A stretch of DNA of 15,849 bases, taken from NCBI GenBank assembly GCA_039812685.1, contig JBDIBB010000090.1, positions 1 through 15,849 on the forward strand, given 5' to 3'. The translations under genes were made by a program, and so were the position numbers. This stretch comes from JBDIBB01 sp039812685 (GTDB taxonomy: Bacteria > Acidobacteriota > Vicinamibacteria > Vicinamibacterales > JAFNAJ01). Below the pieces are notes generated by a model, which worked only from the letters and a program-made list of their open reading frames with translations, made no database searches and was not told the DNA's origin. Positions 1-7,635 of this stretch are shown here, piece by piece (within the stretch, counting starts at the first letter, position 1; each line of letters starts with the position of its first letter).

Positions 1-828
1 CTCCTCTCGGCCGCGGTGCTCGCCCTCGAGGGACCCGCGCGCCCGTGGGCCTCGCCCTTCACCGGCATCGGCGGCGTCCACCTGCCGGCGGTGATCGGCG
101 CCATCTCGGTGGCGGTGATGTCGTACCTGGGCTTTGACGCCATCGCGAGCTTCGCCGAGGAGAGCACCGGCAGCTCGCGCCAGGTGGGACGCGCCATTCT
201 GTTCTGTCTGGCCGTGGCCGGCGCGCTCTTCGTCCTGCAGACGTGGCTGGCGAGCCTGCTGAGCGCGATGGATCCGCGCGATCTCGCGGCGCACCCGGAA
301 CGGCAGGGCACGGTCTTCTACGACGTGGTTCGGGCGGGGATCGCGCCGTGGCTGGCCACGCTGCTGTCGGTTACCAAGGGCGTCGGCCCGGCCTTCTCGG
401 CGATGACGGCGCAGGCGGCGGCCGCCCGGCTGCTCTTCGGCATGGCGCGCGACGGGCGACTGCCCCGCGCGCTGGCGCGCGTCGACACGCGCCACGGCGT
501 CCCGTGGGTCGCGCTGGTGGCCACGGCGGCGCTCACGCTGGCCGTCTCGGTCTGGGCCGCCCGGCGCGCCGACGGGCTCGACCTGCTCGTCTCGGTCGTC
601 GATGTCGGCGCGCTCGCCGCCTTCACCCTGCTCCACGCCTCGGTCATCGGCTTCTTCGTCGTGCGGAGGAAGGGCCCCGCGCGAGCCGTGCACTACGGCC
701 TGCCCGTCGCCGGCGCGCTGGTGACGCTGGCGGTGATCGCCGAGGCGAGCGCGCTCGCCCAGGCGGTGGGCGCGGGATGGGCGCTGGCCGGCCTGGTCGT
801 CTACGGCCTTCAACGGCGCCGGGCATGA
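1..828 (+). CDS. APC-family amino acid/polyamine permease, C-terminal part
   Basis: The reading frame is open from base 1, so the N-terminus lies outside the window; 275 codons and a TGA stop are visible. The protein is a run of hydrophobic segments typical of the APC superfamily of inner-membrane amino acid/polyamine transporters. The diagnostic stretch is MSYLGFDAIASFAEE around residues 40-54 of the visible part, matching the conserved Gly-Phe-Asp/Glu-Glu region before a cytoplasmic loop. A later LLFGMARDGRLPRAL matches the conserved 'aRDG.lP' motif. A short Arg-rich tail (QRRRA) ends the protein. The visible part has about seven membrane segments where the family usually has 12, which fits loss of the N-terminal half. 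The next gene makes homospermidine from putrescine, so putrescine is a possible substrate, but the family also carries many amino acids. Family assignment is firm; substrate is inference. Confidence 0.88.
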   Translation, partial: LLSAAVLALEGPARPWASPFTGIGGVHLPAVIGAISVAVMSYLGFDAIASFAEESTGSSRQVGRAILFCLAVAGALFVLQTWLASLLSAMDPRDLAAHPERQGTVFYDVVRAGIAPWLATLLSVTKGVGPAFSAMTAQAAAARLLFGMARDGRLPRALARVDTRHGVPWVALVATAALTLAVSVWAARRADGLDLLVSVVDVGALAAFTLLHASVIGFFVVRRKGPARAVHYGLPVAGALVTLAVIAEASALAQAVGAGWALAGLVVYGLQRRRA

Positions 829-897
829 GTCGGACCGGCCTCCTCCTCCGGATGCGGGCCGCCTCCCCGACGATGGCGCCTGCCCTCCGGCAACGGG

Positions 898-912
898 GGA
901 CCGGCGCGGTCC
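898..912 (+). other. Short GC hairpin between permease and hss
   Basis: GGACCG (898-903) and CGGTCC (907-912) form a perfect 6-bp stem with a 3-nt loop, 70 bp after the permease stop. No T-tract follows. It may contribute to transcription termination or be chance in GC-rich DNA. The rest of the 829-961 gap shows no small gene or clear promoter. Confidence 0.25.
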
Positions 913-961
913 GGGCGCGCACGACCGCCATCACGCCACGAGATGAGATCATGGGCGGATC

Positions 962-2431
962 ATGAATGCCACCAGAACCGATACGCCAGGCCGACAATCC
1001 ACCGATGCGGCAACGACCGGACCCGAGGCGTTCGACGGCCGGATCGTGATGGTCGGCTGCGGCAGCATCGGGCAGGCGGTGCTGCCGCTGCTGGCGCGTC
1101 ACGTCACGCTGGCCGCCCCGATCACGGTGCTGTCGATGGACGAACGCGGCCGCGGCATCGCCAGGGCGTGCGGCGCGCAGTTCCTGCACTGCCACCTCAA
1201 GCCGGGCACGTTCCATCGCGAGCTGGGGCGCTACGTCCGTCCGGGCGACCTGCTGCTGAACGTGTCGGTGGACGTCTCGAGCCTCGATCTCGTGGAGTGG
1301 TGCGCCGAACACGGCGTGCTCTACGTCGACACGTCCATCGAACCCTGGCCCGGCGTGTTCGACAACCCGATGCTCACCGTGCGGGATCGGACCAACTACC
1401 TGGCGCGCGACCGGATGCTGCGCCTGGCGCGCCGCCTGGGCCCCGACGCGCCGACCGCCATCGTCGATCACGGCGCCAACCCCGGCCTCGTCTCGCACTT
1501 CGTCAAGCGGGCGCTGCTCGACCTGCGCGTTCAGATCGAGCCTCCGGCCCAGCCTCCCGCCGAGCGCTCCGGCTGGGCCGCGCTCGCCCGCGACCTGGGC
1601 GTCTCGCTGATCCAGATCTCGGAACGTGACACGCAGGCGGCCGAGCGCCCCAAGCGTCCCAACGAGTTCGTCAACACCTGGTCGATCGACGGCTTCGTCG
1701 ACGAGCTGATGCAGCCCGCCGAACTCTCGCTCGGCACCAGCGAGCCGGGCCGGCCGCAGGGCAGCCTCCATCATCGCCGCGGCTCGGGCACGATCTATCT
1801 CAAGCGGCCTGGCGGGGCCACCTTCGCTCGAAGCTGGCTGCCGTCGCTCGGCGGGTTCCAGGGCCTGCTCGTCACCCACGACGAGGTGTTCTCGATCGCC
1901 GACTACCTGTCGGTGCGCGACGGCGGGGTGTTCACGTACCGGCCCACGGTCCTGTTCGTCTACCACCCGTGCGACGATGCGATGCTGTCGGCGCTCGAGC
2001 TGGAGGGGCGCGGGTGGCAGATGCAGCCCAACCGCCGCGTGGTGACCACCGAACTCGTCACCGGCGCCGACGAACTCGGCGTCCTGCTGGCCGGGCACCC
2101 GCGCAACGCCTACTGGTTCGGCTCGCAACTGTCGATCGAGGAGGCGCGGCACCACGTCCCGCACGCCAACGCCACCACGCTGCAGGTGGCCGCCGGGGCG
2201 CTGGCGGGGGTGGTGTCCGCCATCCGGCACCCGCGCCGCGGCGTGCTCGAGGCCGACGATCTCGACTTCGAGGAATGCCTTGCCATCGCGGGCCCCTACC
2301 TGGGCCGGCTCGTCGGCGCGTTCACCGAATGGACGCCGCTTCAGGGCCGCGGCGAGCTCTTCGACGAGGCGCTGGACCCGCTCCAGCCCTGGCAGCTGCG
2401 CAACGTCCGCGCGCGGCAGTGGCGCGCCTGA
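962..2431 (+). CDS. hss: Homospermidine synthase
   Basis: A 489-residue cytoplasmic enzyme, the usual length for bacterial homospermidine synthase. It condenses two putrescines (or putrescine plus spermidine) to sym-homospermidine in an NAD-dependent reaction. A Rossmann nucleotide-binding motif VGCGSIGQ lies at residues 31-38. Family motifs follow: NVSVDVSSLDL (100-110), DTSIEPWPG (123-131), DHGANPGLVSHFVK (169-182) and NTWSIDGFVDE (238-248). Asn173, Glu221, Trp240 and Glu248 fall at spacings matching the active-site residues I recall from the Blastochloris viridis enzyme (Asn162, Glu210, Trp229, Glu237). About 25 variable residues precede the Rossmann fold, and the SD before ATG 962 is weak, so the start could lie slightly downstream. 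The upstream permease may supply putrescine. The enzyme is related to saccharopine dehydrogenase, but the motifs favour Hss clearly. Confidence 0.94.
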   Translation: MNATRTDTPGRQSTDAATTGPEAFDGRIVMVGCGSIGQAVLPLLARHVTLAAPITVLSMDERGRGIARACGAQFLHCHLKPGTFHRELGRYVRPGDLLLNVSVDVSSLDLVEWCAEHGVLYVDTSIEPWPGVFDNPMLTVRDRTNYLARDRMLRLARRLGPDAPTAIVDHGANPGLVSHFVKRALLDLRVQIEPPAQPPAERSGWAALARDLGVSLIQISERDTQAAERPKRPNEFVNTWSIDGFVDELMQPAELSLGTSEPGRPQGSLHHRRGSGTIYLKRPGGATFARSWLPSLGGFQGLLVTHDEVFSIADYLSVRDGGVFTYRPTVLFVYHPCDDAMLSALELEGRGWQMQPNRRVVTTELVTGADELGVLLAGHPRNAYWFGSQLSIEEARHHVPHANATTLQVAAGALAGVVSAIRHPRRGVLEADDLDFEECLAIAGPYLGRLVGAFTEWTPLQGRGELFDEALDPLQPWQLRNVRARQWRA

Positions 2432-2455
2432 TCGGGCCCGGCGTGCGCCCGGAGG

Positions 2456-2485
2456 ATGACGCAAGCCACCTCGCGGGGTTACGAT
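2456..2485 (+). promoter_or_regulatory. Possible promoter for the FAD oxidoreductase gene
   Basis: ATGACG (2456-2461; 4/6 to TTGACA) and TACGAT (2480-2485; 4/6 to TATAAT) are separated by 18 bp, in the 162-bp gap after hss and about 110 bp before the oxidoreductase start. Matches are partial, so this is tentative. Confidence 0.3.
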
Positions 2486-2593
2486 CGAGGGACATCGACA
2501 CGCCCGCCCGGTTCACGAGTCGACACGGCGCGCCCGGTTCCATCGCGGCGGCGCTGGTCCCCGACGCCGCGCAGGCGTAACTGGGGAAACGCG

Positions 2594-3781
2594 ATGGAAC
2601 ACGCATTCGACCACCTCATCGTCGGCGCCGGCATGGCCGGCGAAGCGGCCGCCGAGGCCATCCGCGGCGTCGACGACACGGCCACGATCGGGATCCTCGG
2701 CGCCGAGCCGCACCCACCCTACGACCGTCCGCCTCTCAGCAAGGCGCTCTGGAAGGACGGCCACGAGCAGGACATCTGGCGCACCGTCGACAAGGCCCGC
2801 GCGACGGTGCACCCCGGTCGGCGCGCCGTGCGCATCGACCGGTCGGCGCGCCGCGTGCACGACGCCGCAGGCGACACATGGCGGTACGGGAAGCTGCTGA
2901 TCGCCACCGGTGGCACTCCGCGCACCCTGCCCTTCGGCGATGGCTTCATCTACTTCCGGACGCTCGACGACTACCGGCGCCTGAGGCGCGCGGCCATGCC
3001 GGGCGCCCGGGTGGCCGTGATTGGCGGCGGGTTCATCGGCAGCGAGATCGCCGCGGCGCTCACGCTCACCGGCTGCAAGGTCACCATGCTGTTTCCGGAA
3101 GCCGCCATTGGCGCGCGCGTCTACCCCGCCGCGCTGGCCGCCTCGGTGACCGAGTACTACCGGCAGCGGGGCGTCGACGTGCGAAGCGGCGTGACGGCCA
3201 CCGGCGGCGCGACCGACGGCGGCGGCGCCGAACTGACGCTGTCGGATGGCAGCACGCTGCGGGCCGACGCGGTCGTGGCGGGGCTGGGCATCGTCCCCAA
3301 CGTCCAGTTGGCGCGCGAGGCCGGGCTCGAACTCGACCTGGGCGGGATCGTCGTCGATCAGCACCTGCGCACATCCGATCCCGACATCTACGCCGCGGGC
3401 GACGTCGCGGCCTTCCCCGCGCCCGCCCTGGAGCGTCGGATGCGCGTCGAGCACGAGAACGCCGCGCTCACCATGGGACAGCGCGCGGGCCTGTGCATGG
3501 CCGGCCAGGACGCCCGGTACGACGAGTTGCCGTTCTTCTATTCCGACCTGTTCGACCTCGGGTACGAGGCCGTCGGGCTGCTCGACGCGCGCCTCGAGAC
3601 CGTCGAGCAGTGGGTCACGCCGTTCCGGGAGGGCGTCGTGTACTACCTCGACGGCGCCCGCGTGCGCGGCGCGCTCCTGTGGAACACCTGGGGCCAGGTG
3701 GATGCCGCGCGGGCGCTGATCGCCGCGCCCGGTCCCTTCGACGCCACCACGGTCCGCGGACGGCTGCCCGTGGCGGAGTGA
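2594..3781 (+). CDS. FAD-dependent NAD(P) oxidoreductase (ferredoxin reductase/AIF-like)
   Basis: A 395-residue two-dinucleotide-domain flavoprotein. The FAD Rossmann motif VGAGMAGEAAAEAI is at residues 10-23. HPPYDRPPLSKALW (40-53) is typical of the ferredoxin/rubredoxin reductase group. ATGG (104-107) follows, then the NAD(P) motif VIGGGFIGSEIAAAL (142-156) and the second FAD motif DIYAAGD (264-270). EHENAALTMGQ (287-297) and a C-terminal domain with WNTWGQVDAAR complete the family pattern. There is no CxxC redox disulfide, so it should pass electrons from NAD(P)H to an external acceptor. No ferredoxin, rubredoxin or oxygenase gene is nearby, so its partner is unknown. ATG 2594 was chosen because GGGGAAA lies just upstream and the Rossmann fold begins within ten residues; the in-frame ORF extends further upstream but that extension is Arg/Pro-rich and looks non-coding. 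Confidence 0.9.
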   Translation: MEHAFDHLIVGAGMAGEAAAEAIRGVDDTATIGILGAEPHPPYDRPPLSKALWKDGHEQDIWRTVDKARATVHPGRRAVRIDRSARRVHDAAGDTWRYGKLLIATGGTPRTLPFGDGFIYFRTLDDYRRLRRAAMPGARVAVIGGGFIGSEIAAALTLTGCKVTMLFPEAAIGARVYPAALAASVTEYYRQRGVDVRSGVTATGGATDGGGAELTLSDGSTLRADAVVAGLGIVPNVQLAREAGLELDLGGIVVDQHLRTSDPDIYAAGDVAAFPAPALERRMRVEHENAALTMGQRAGLCMAGQDARYDELPFFYSDLFDLGYEAVGLLDARLETVEQWVTPFREGVVYYLDGARVRGALLWNTWGQVDAARALIAAPGPFDATTVRGRLPVAE

Positions 3782-3863
3782 GCCCGCAAGCGGACATGCG
3801 AAGCGCGCTCCAGGATCCCCGGCGTTGTCGTCGCGGCCCGGAGCATGCGCATCGACTCGAATC

Positions 3864-3869
3864 GGAGGG
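3864..3869 (+). promoter_or_regulatory. SD fixing the GTG start of the phosphotriesterase-like gene
   Basis: GGAGGG ends 8 nt before GTG 3878. The upstream in-frame ATG 3845 has no comparable site, and starting at 3878 places a twin-arginine signal at the very N-terminus. Confidence 0.7.
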
Positions 3870-3877
3870 CTCCCATC

Positions 3878-5020
3878 GTGGTTCGTAGAACCATCGCCGC
3901 CGCGGCCGTCGCGGGCCTCATCGTGATCGTCGGCCACGGCACAGGCCTGCGGGAGCAGCCCGCCGGCGGGACGGGCGCCGTAGCGAATCTCGCCGGCAAG
4001 GTGCTCACCGTGAAGGGGCCGATCGACCCGTCGGCGCTGGGCCCGACGCTGACGCACGAGCACATCTTCATCGACTTCAAGGCGCCGCCGCCGATGATGC
4101 CGCCGCCCACCGGGATCCGCGTGATCCAGGATTCACCGAAGGAACGACGCGGCGGCCTCACCGACTACGGGGAGTCGCTCGCCGAGATCATGGAGTTCAG
4201 GAAGGTCGGCGGCGGCACCATCGTCGACCTGTCGAACTTCGGGCTGACGCGGGATCCCGAGGCGCTGCTGCGCGTGTCGAACGACTCGGGCCTCAACGTG
4301 GTGATGGGGGCGGGCTGGTACATGAAGACCCTCCACCCTCCCGACATGGACGAGCGCACGGTCGAGGATCTGACCGCCATCCTCGTGCGCGACATCACCG
4401 CCGGCGCGCAGGGCACGCGCGTGCGGTCGGGCGTCATCGGCGAGGTGGGCACCGGCGCCTTCGGCGACAGGGGCCCCCTCACGGAGAACGAGATCAAGAG
4501 CGTGCGGGCCAGCGCGCGCGCCTCGCGGATCACGGGCGCGCCGATCGTCATCCACAGCTTCGCGCCGCCCGCCGAGCTGCAGCGGGCGCTGGACATCATC
4601 GCCTCGGAGGGCGTCGCCCTGGACCACGTCGCGATGGCGCACACCGGCACCGGCAACGTGGAAGCGATGAAGCGCTACACCGACCGCGGAGCGTACGTCG
4701 AGTTCGACTTCATCGGCCAGGCGCCGGGCGTCATGGGCAGCCGCGGGACGCTCGAGCAGGGCGCCGAGCGCGTGGCGGCCGACATCAGGGCGCTGATCGA
4801 CGCCGGCCTCACCGATCGCGTCCTCCTCGCGCACGACATCTGCATCCAGGGCCAGTTGAAGAGGAACGGCGGCGGCGGCTACGCCTACATCTCGAACATG
4901 GTCGCGCCGGCGCTCAGGGCGAAGGGCGTGAGCGAGGCGACCCTGCGCCGGATCCTGGTGGACAACCCGGCGCGGCTGCTCACGTTCGTGGCGCCACAGC
5001 CGCCGCTGGCGCCCCGGTAA
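3878..5020 (+). CDS. Exported phosphotriesterase-family metal-dependent hydrolase
   Basis: A 380-residue protein of the amidohydrolase superfamily, phosphotriesterase-like branch. From the chosen GTG it begins MVRRTIAAAAVAGLIVIV, a short basic n-region with Arg-Arg and a hydrophobic core, so export (possibly Tat) or membrane anchoring is likely. Candidate metal ligands appear in family order: His60 and His62 in LTHEHIF, Glu189 in VIGEVGTG, His226 in VIHSF, His255 in AMAHTGTG and Asp320 in LLAHD. Glu189 sits where classic phosphotriesterase has a carboxylated lysine; Glu there is seen in the PHP-like homologues. A Gly-rich loop RNGGGGYAYI follows Asp320. Substrate cannot be read from sequence: lactones, phosphoesters or other esters are all possible. 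An ATG at 3845 would add 11 residues and bury the signal, so I prefer 3878. It stands alone, 96 bp after the oxidoreductase. Confidence 0.88.
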   Translation: MVRRTIAAAAVAGLIVIVGHGTGLREQPAGGTGAVANLAGKVLTVKGPIDPSALGPTLTHEHIFIDFKAPPPMMPPPTGIRVIQDSPKERRGGLTDYGESLAEIMEFRKVGGGTIVDLSNFGLTRDPEALLRVSNDSGLNVVMGAGWYMKTLHPPDMDERTVEDLTAILVRDITAGAQGTRVRSGVIGEVGTGAFGDRGPLTENEIKSVRASARASRITGAPIVIHSFAPPAELQRALDIIASEGVALDHVAMAHTGTGNVEAMKRYTDRGAYVEFDFIGQAPGVMGSRGTLEQGAERVAADIRALIDAGLTDRVLLAHDICIQGQLKRNGGGGYAYISNMVAPALRAKGVSEATLRRILVDNPARLLTFVAPQPPLAPR

Positions 5021-5059
5021 TCGCCGGGCGGACGCGGCGGGCCGATCCACGTGGCGGCG

Positions 5060-5085
5060 GGCCCGCGTTTCGCCTTACGCGGGCC
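5060..5085 (+). other. 9-bp perfect inverted repeat upstream of catalase
   Basis: GGCCCGCGT (5060-5068) and ACGCGGGCC (5077-5085) are perfect complements around the loop TTCGCCTT. The repeat lies 39 bp after the phosphotriesterase-like stop and 61 bp before the catalase start. It has no T-tract, and the putative catalase -35 falls in its loop, so it may be a terminator, an operator, or both. Confidence 0.6.
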
Positions 5086-5097
5086 GTGCCGTAGGAT
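5069..5097 (+). promoter_or_regulatory. Putative catalase promoter
   Basis: TAGGAT (5092-5097) resembles a -10 element; TTCGCC (5069-5074) lies 17 bp upstream as a weak -35. The pair sits about 50 bp before the catalase start. The -10 belongs to a GTARRMTR pattern also seen before three other genes in the window. Confidence 0.35.
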
Positions 5098-5128
5098 GGA
5101 TCGATCCGGATGACTCGCCCCCCTCTGC

Positions 5129-5136
5129 GAGGAGAA
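5129..5136 (+). promoter_or_regulatory. SD of catalase
   Basis: GAGGAGAA ends 9 nt before ATG 5146 and argues against the in-frame ATG at 5110, which has no SD. Confidence 0.75.
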
Positions 5137-5145
5137 CGCCTCATC

Positions 5146-6681
5146 ATGACCGACAACACCAAGAAGTGCCCCGCAACCCGCCTGACGACCGATTTCGGCG
5201 CGCCGGTCACGACCAACCGCGACAGCCTCACGGCCGGCCCCCGCGGCCCGCTGCTCGCCCAGGACGTGTGGCTGAACGAGAAGCTGGCCAACTTCGTGCG
5301 CGAGATCGTCCCCGAGCGGCGCATGCACGCGAAGGGATCGGGCGCCTTCGGCACCTTCACGGTGACCAACGACATCACGCGGTACACGCGCGCGAGGATC
5401 TTCAGCGAGGTCGGCAAGAAGACCGAGATGTTCGCACGTTTCACGACCGTGGCCGGCGAGCGCGGCGCGGCCGACGCCGAGCGCGACATCCGCGGCTTCG
5501 CGCTGAAGTTCTACACCGAGGAAGGCAACTGGGACATGGTCGGCAACAACACGCCGGTCTTCTTCCTGCGCGATCCCCGCCAGTTCCCCGACCTCAACAA
5601 GGCCGTCAAGCGCGATCCGCGCACCAACCTGCGGTCGGCCACCTACAACTGGGACTTCTGGACGCTGCTGCCCGAGGCGCTGCACCAGGTCACGATCGTG
5701 ATGAGCGACCGCGGCATTCCGGCCAGCTACCGCCACATGCACGGTTTCGGTTCGCACACCTACAGCTTCTGGAACGCGGCCGGCGAGCGCTTCTGGATCA
5801 AGATGCACTTCCACACCCAGCAGGGCATCAGGAACCTGACCGACGCCGAGGCGGCCGACCTGATTGGCCGCGACCGCGAGAGCCATCAGCGCGACCTCTA
5901 CGAGGCGATCGAGCGCGGCGACTTTCCCAAGTGGACGATGTACGTGCAGGTGATGCCAGAGGCGGAGGCCGAAAGCTGCCGCCTGCACCCGTTCGATCTG
6001 ACCAAGGTCTGGTACAAGAGCGACTACCCGTTGATCGAGGTCGGGGAGTTCGAGCTGAACCGGAACCCGGAGAACTTCTTCGCCGACGTCGAGCAGAGCG
6101 CGTTCGCGCCGGGCAACCTCGTGCCCGGCATCGGGGCGAGTCCCGACCGCATGCTGCAGGCGCGGCTGTTCAACTACGCCGACGCGCAGCGCTACCGTCT
6201 GGGCGCCAACTATCAGCAGATCCCGGTCAACCGCGCCCGCTGCCCCGTCCACAGCAACCACCGCGACGGCACCGGCCGGGTGGACGGCAACTACGGGAGC
6301 CTGCCGCACTACGAGCCGAACAGCTTCGGCCAGTGGCAGGCGCAGCCCGAGTTCATGGAGCCGCCGCTGAGGCTGACGGGCGAGGCCCGCTTCTGGAGCT
6401 ACCACGAGGACGACTCCAACTACTTCGAGCAGCCGGCGAAGCTGTTCCGGCTGATGGACGCCGCGCAGCAGGAGGCGCTCTTCGGCAACACCGCGCGCGC
6501 CATGGGCGACGCGCCCGAGTTCGTCAAGTTCCGCCACATCCGCAACTGCCATGCGTGCGATCCCGCGTACGGCGCCGGGGTGGCGGCGGCGCTCGGCCTC
6601 GACCTGCCGAAGGCGCTCGCCTCGAAGAAGGACGACCCGATGAACGACAACCCGCTGGCGCCCGGCGGGCTCCGGTTCTGA
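5146..6681 (+). CDS. katA: Monofunctional heme catalase
   Basis: A 511-residue catalase of the small-subunit, typical heme type; it dismutates hydrogen peroxide to water and oxygen in the cytoplasm. The distal catalytic His61 is in ERRMHAKGSG and the catalytic Asn134 in MVGNNTPVFFLRD, 73 residues later as expected for the family. The proximal heme ligand is Tyr344 in RLFNYADAQRYRLG, with Arg340 four residues before it. FGSHTYSFWN (201-210) and the HSNHRDG region are also typical. No flavodoxin-like C-terminal domain is present, so this is not the large-subunit class. ATG 5146 is chosen for its strong SD; ATG 5110 would add 12 residues. A palindrome overlaps the likely promoter, suggesting regulated expression, and a compound hairpin follows the stop. 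The gene is followed by an enzyme gene and an AhpD-like gene on the same strand. The family call is very secure; the symbol is generic. Confidence 0.97.
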   Translation: MTDNTKKCPATRLTTDFGAPVTTNRDSLTAGPRGPLLAQDVWLNEKLANFVREIVPERRMHAKGSGAFGTFTVTNDITRYTRARIFSEVGKKTEMFARFTTVAGERGAADAERDIRGFALKFYTEEGNWDMVGNNTPVFFLRDPRQFPDLNKAVKRDPRTNLRSATYNWDFWTLLPEALHQVTIVMSDRGIPASYRHMHGFGSHTYSFWNAAGERFWIKMHFHTQQGIRNLTDAEAADLIGRDRESHQRDLYEAIERGDFPKWTMYVQVMPEAEAESCRLHPFDLTKVWYKSDYPLIEVGEFELNRNPENFFADVEQSAFAPGNLVPGIGASPDRMLQARLFNYADAQRYRLGANYQQIPVNRARCPVHSNHRDGTGRVDGNYGSLPHYEPNSFGQWQAQPEFMEPPLRLTGEARFWSYHEDDSNYFEQPAKLFRLMDAAQQEALFGNTARAMGDAPEFVKFRHIRNCHACDPAYGAGVAAALGLDLPKALASKKDDPMNDNPLAPGGLRF

Positions 6682-6702
6682 TCGCGGCAGGGCGGCAGCG
6701 AC

Positions 6703-6745
6703 GGGGAGAGGCAGACAGCGGCGCGATGCGCCGCGGCCTCTCCCC
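6703..6745 (+). terminator. Compound GC-rich hairpin after catalase
   Basis: An outer 10-bp perfect stem GGGGAGAGGC (6703-6712) / GCCTCTCCCC (6736-6745) encloses an inner 7-bp perfect stem GCGGCGC (6718-6724) / GCGCCGC (6728-6734) with a GAT loop. The internal loop is AGACA on one side and a single G on the other. It starts 21 nt after the catalase stop and ends 30 nt before the next start. There is no T-tract, so it may terminate, attenuate, or protect the catalase mRNA 3' end. Confidence 0.6.
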
Positions 6746-6763
6746 GGCCGGTTGGCGCGGCGC

Positions 6764-6769
6764 AGGAGG
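6764..6769 (+). promoter_or_regulatory. SD fixing GTG start at 6776
   Basis: AGGAGG lies 6 nt before GTG 6776. The alternative in-frame TTG at 6752 would place this site inside the coding sequence as an Arg run. Confidence 0.75.
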
Positions 6770-6775
6770 CGTCAG

Positions 6776-7603
6776 GTGGCCACACGCACGCAGGTGGAAC
6801 GGGCGGAGCGATTCCGGATGCTCCACGATCGCTCCCGCGTGCTGCTGCTTCCCAATGCCTGGGACGCCGGCAGCGCCCGGATGTTGGCGGCTTTGGGCTT
6901 CGATGCCATCGCCACCACGAGCGCCGGCCTGGCCTGGTCGCTGGGCCATGCCGACGGCGAGCAGGCACCGCTCGTCGAGATCCTGGCGGCGGTGCGGCGG
7001 ATCGTGCGCGTCACGCCGCTGCCGGTCACGGTGGACTTCGAGGCGGGCTATGGCGTCTCGCCCGAGGCGGTGGCCGCCAGCGTCCGCGCGGTGATCGAGG
7101 CAGGCGCGGCCGGCATCAACCTCGAGGACGGCATCCGGCACGAGACGCTGCGGGAGGTCGACGATGCGGTCAGGCGGATCGCGGCGGCAAGACAGGCCGC
7201 GCGCGAGGCGGGTGTGCCGATCGTGATCAACGCGCGCGTCGACACGTGGATGATCGGCGGGCCGGCCGGCGACGACGATCGCCTCGACGAGGCGCTGCGC
7301 CGCGCGCGCGCCTACCTGGCGGCCGGCGCCGACTGCGTCTACCCCATTGCCCTGGCCAATCCCGACGTGATCGGCCGGCTGTGCGCGGCGCTCGACGCCC
7401 CGGTCAACATCGGCGCGCGCGCCGGACTGCCCGACGTCGCCGCGCTCGGTCGCCTGGGCGTGGCGCGCGTCAGCACCGCGACCCGCCTCGCCACGGTGGC
7501 GCTGTCGGCGGCGCGCGATGCCGCGCGCGGCCTGCTCAGCAGTGGCCGGTTCGACTCCCTCGACGCACCCTTCGGCTATGCGGACATGCAGCGTCTGTTC
7601 TGA
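6776..7603 (+). CDS. Isocitrate lyase/PEP mutase superfamily enzyme
   Basis: A 275-residue TIM-barrel enzyme. LLLPNAWDAGSAR (23-35) and ATTSAGLAWSLG (46-57) are the family's opening motifs. The Mg-binding region VTVDFEAGYG (84-93) carries Asp87 and Glu89, and INLEDG (114-119) supplies Glu117. INARVDTWM follows at the position of the usual 'arTDa' motif. The KRCGH catalytic loop of true isocitrate or 2-methylisocitrate lyases is absent, so it is more likely a C-C or P-C bond enzyme of the oxaloacetate decarboxylase or phosphonopyruvate hydrolase-like group; the reaction cannot be fixed from sequence. The GTG start has a near-perfect SD. The following AhpD-like gene begins 32 bp downstream, so the two are probably co-transcribed; transcription from catalase could also read through the hairpin upstream. 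Confidence 0.88.
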   Translation: MATRTQVERAERFRMLHDRSRVLLLPNAWDAGSARMLAALGFDAIATTSAGLAWSLGHADGEQAPLVEILAAVRRIVRVTPLPVTVDFEAGYGVSPEAVAASVRAVIEAGAAGINLEDGIRHETLREVDDAVRRIAAARQAAREAGVPIVINARVDTWMIGGPAGDDDRLDEALRRARAYLAAGADCVYPIALANPDVIGRLCAALDAPVNIGARAGLPDVAALGRLGVARVSTATRLATVALSAARDAARGLLSSGRFDSLDAPFGYADMQRLF

Positions 7604-7620
7604 TACTCCCGGGGATCGAC

Positions 7621-7626
7621 AGGAGG
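7621..7626 (+). promoter_or_regulatory. SD fixing GTG start at 7636
   Basis: AGGAGG lies 9 nt before GTG 7636. It shows that the much longer in-frame reading frame running back into the previous gene is not the real protein. Confidence 0.75.
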
Positions 7627-7635
7627 CCCCCCATC

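Noticed and set aside
2433..2451. Hairpin after hss (CGGGC/GCCCG)
   Set aside because: Only 5 bp with a 9-nt loop and no T-tract; too weak to call in this base composition.
644..2464. 606-codon open frame antisense to hss
   Set aside because: It overlaps a well-recognised gene, has Arg/Gly/Ala-biased composition and no domain I recognise; such antisense frames are expected in GC-rich coding DNA.
4885..6552. 555-codon open frame antisense to catalase
   Set aside because: It is the complement of an unmistakable catalase and shows no family motif of its own.
7246..7635. Upstream extension of the AhpD-like frame, suggesting a fusion protein
   Set aside because: It overlaps the PEP-mutase-like gene in another frame, is Arg-rich, and a strong SD precedes GTG 7636.
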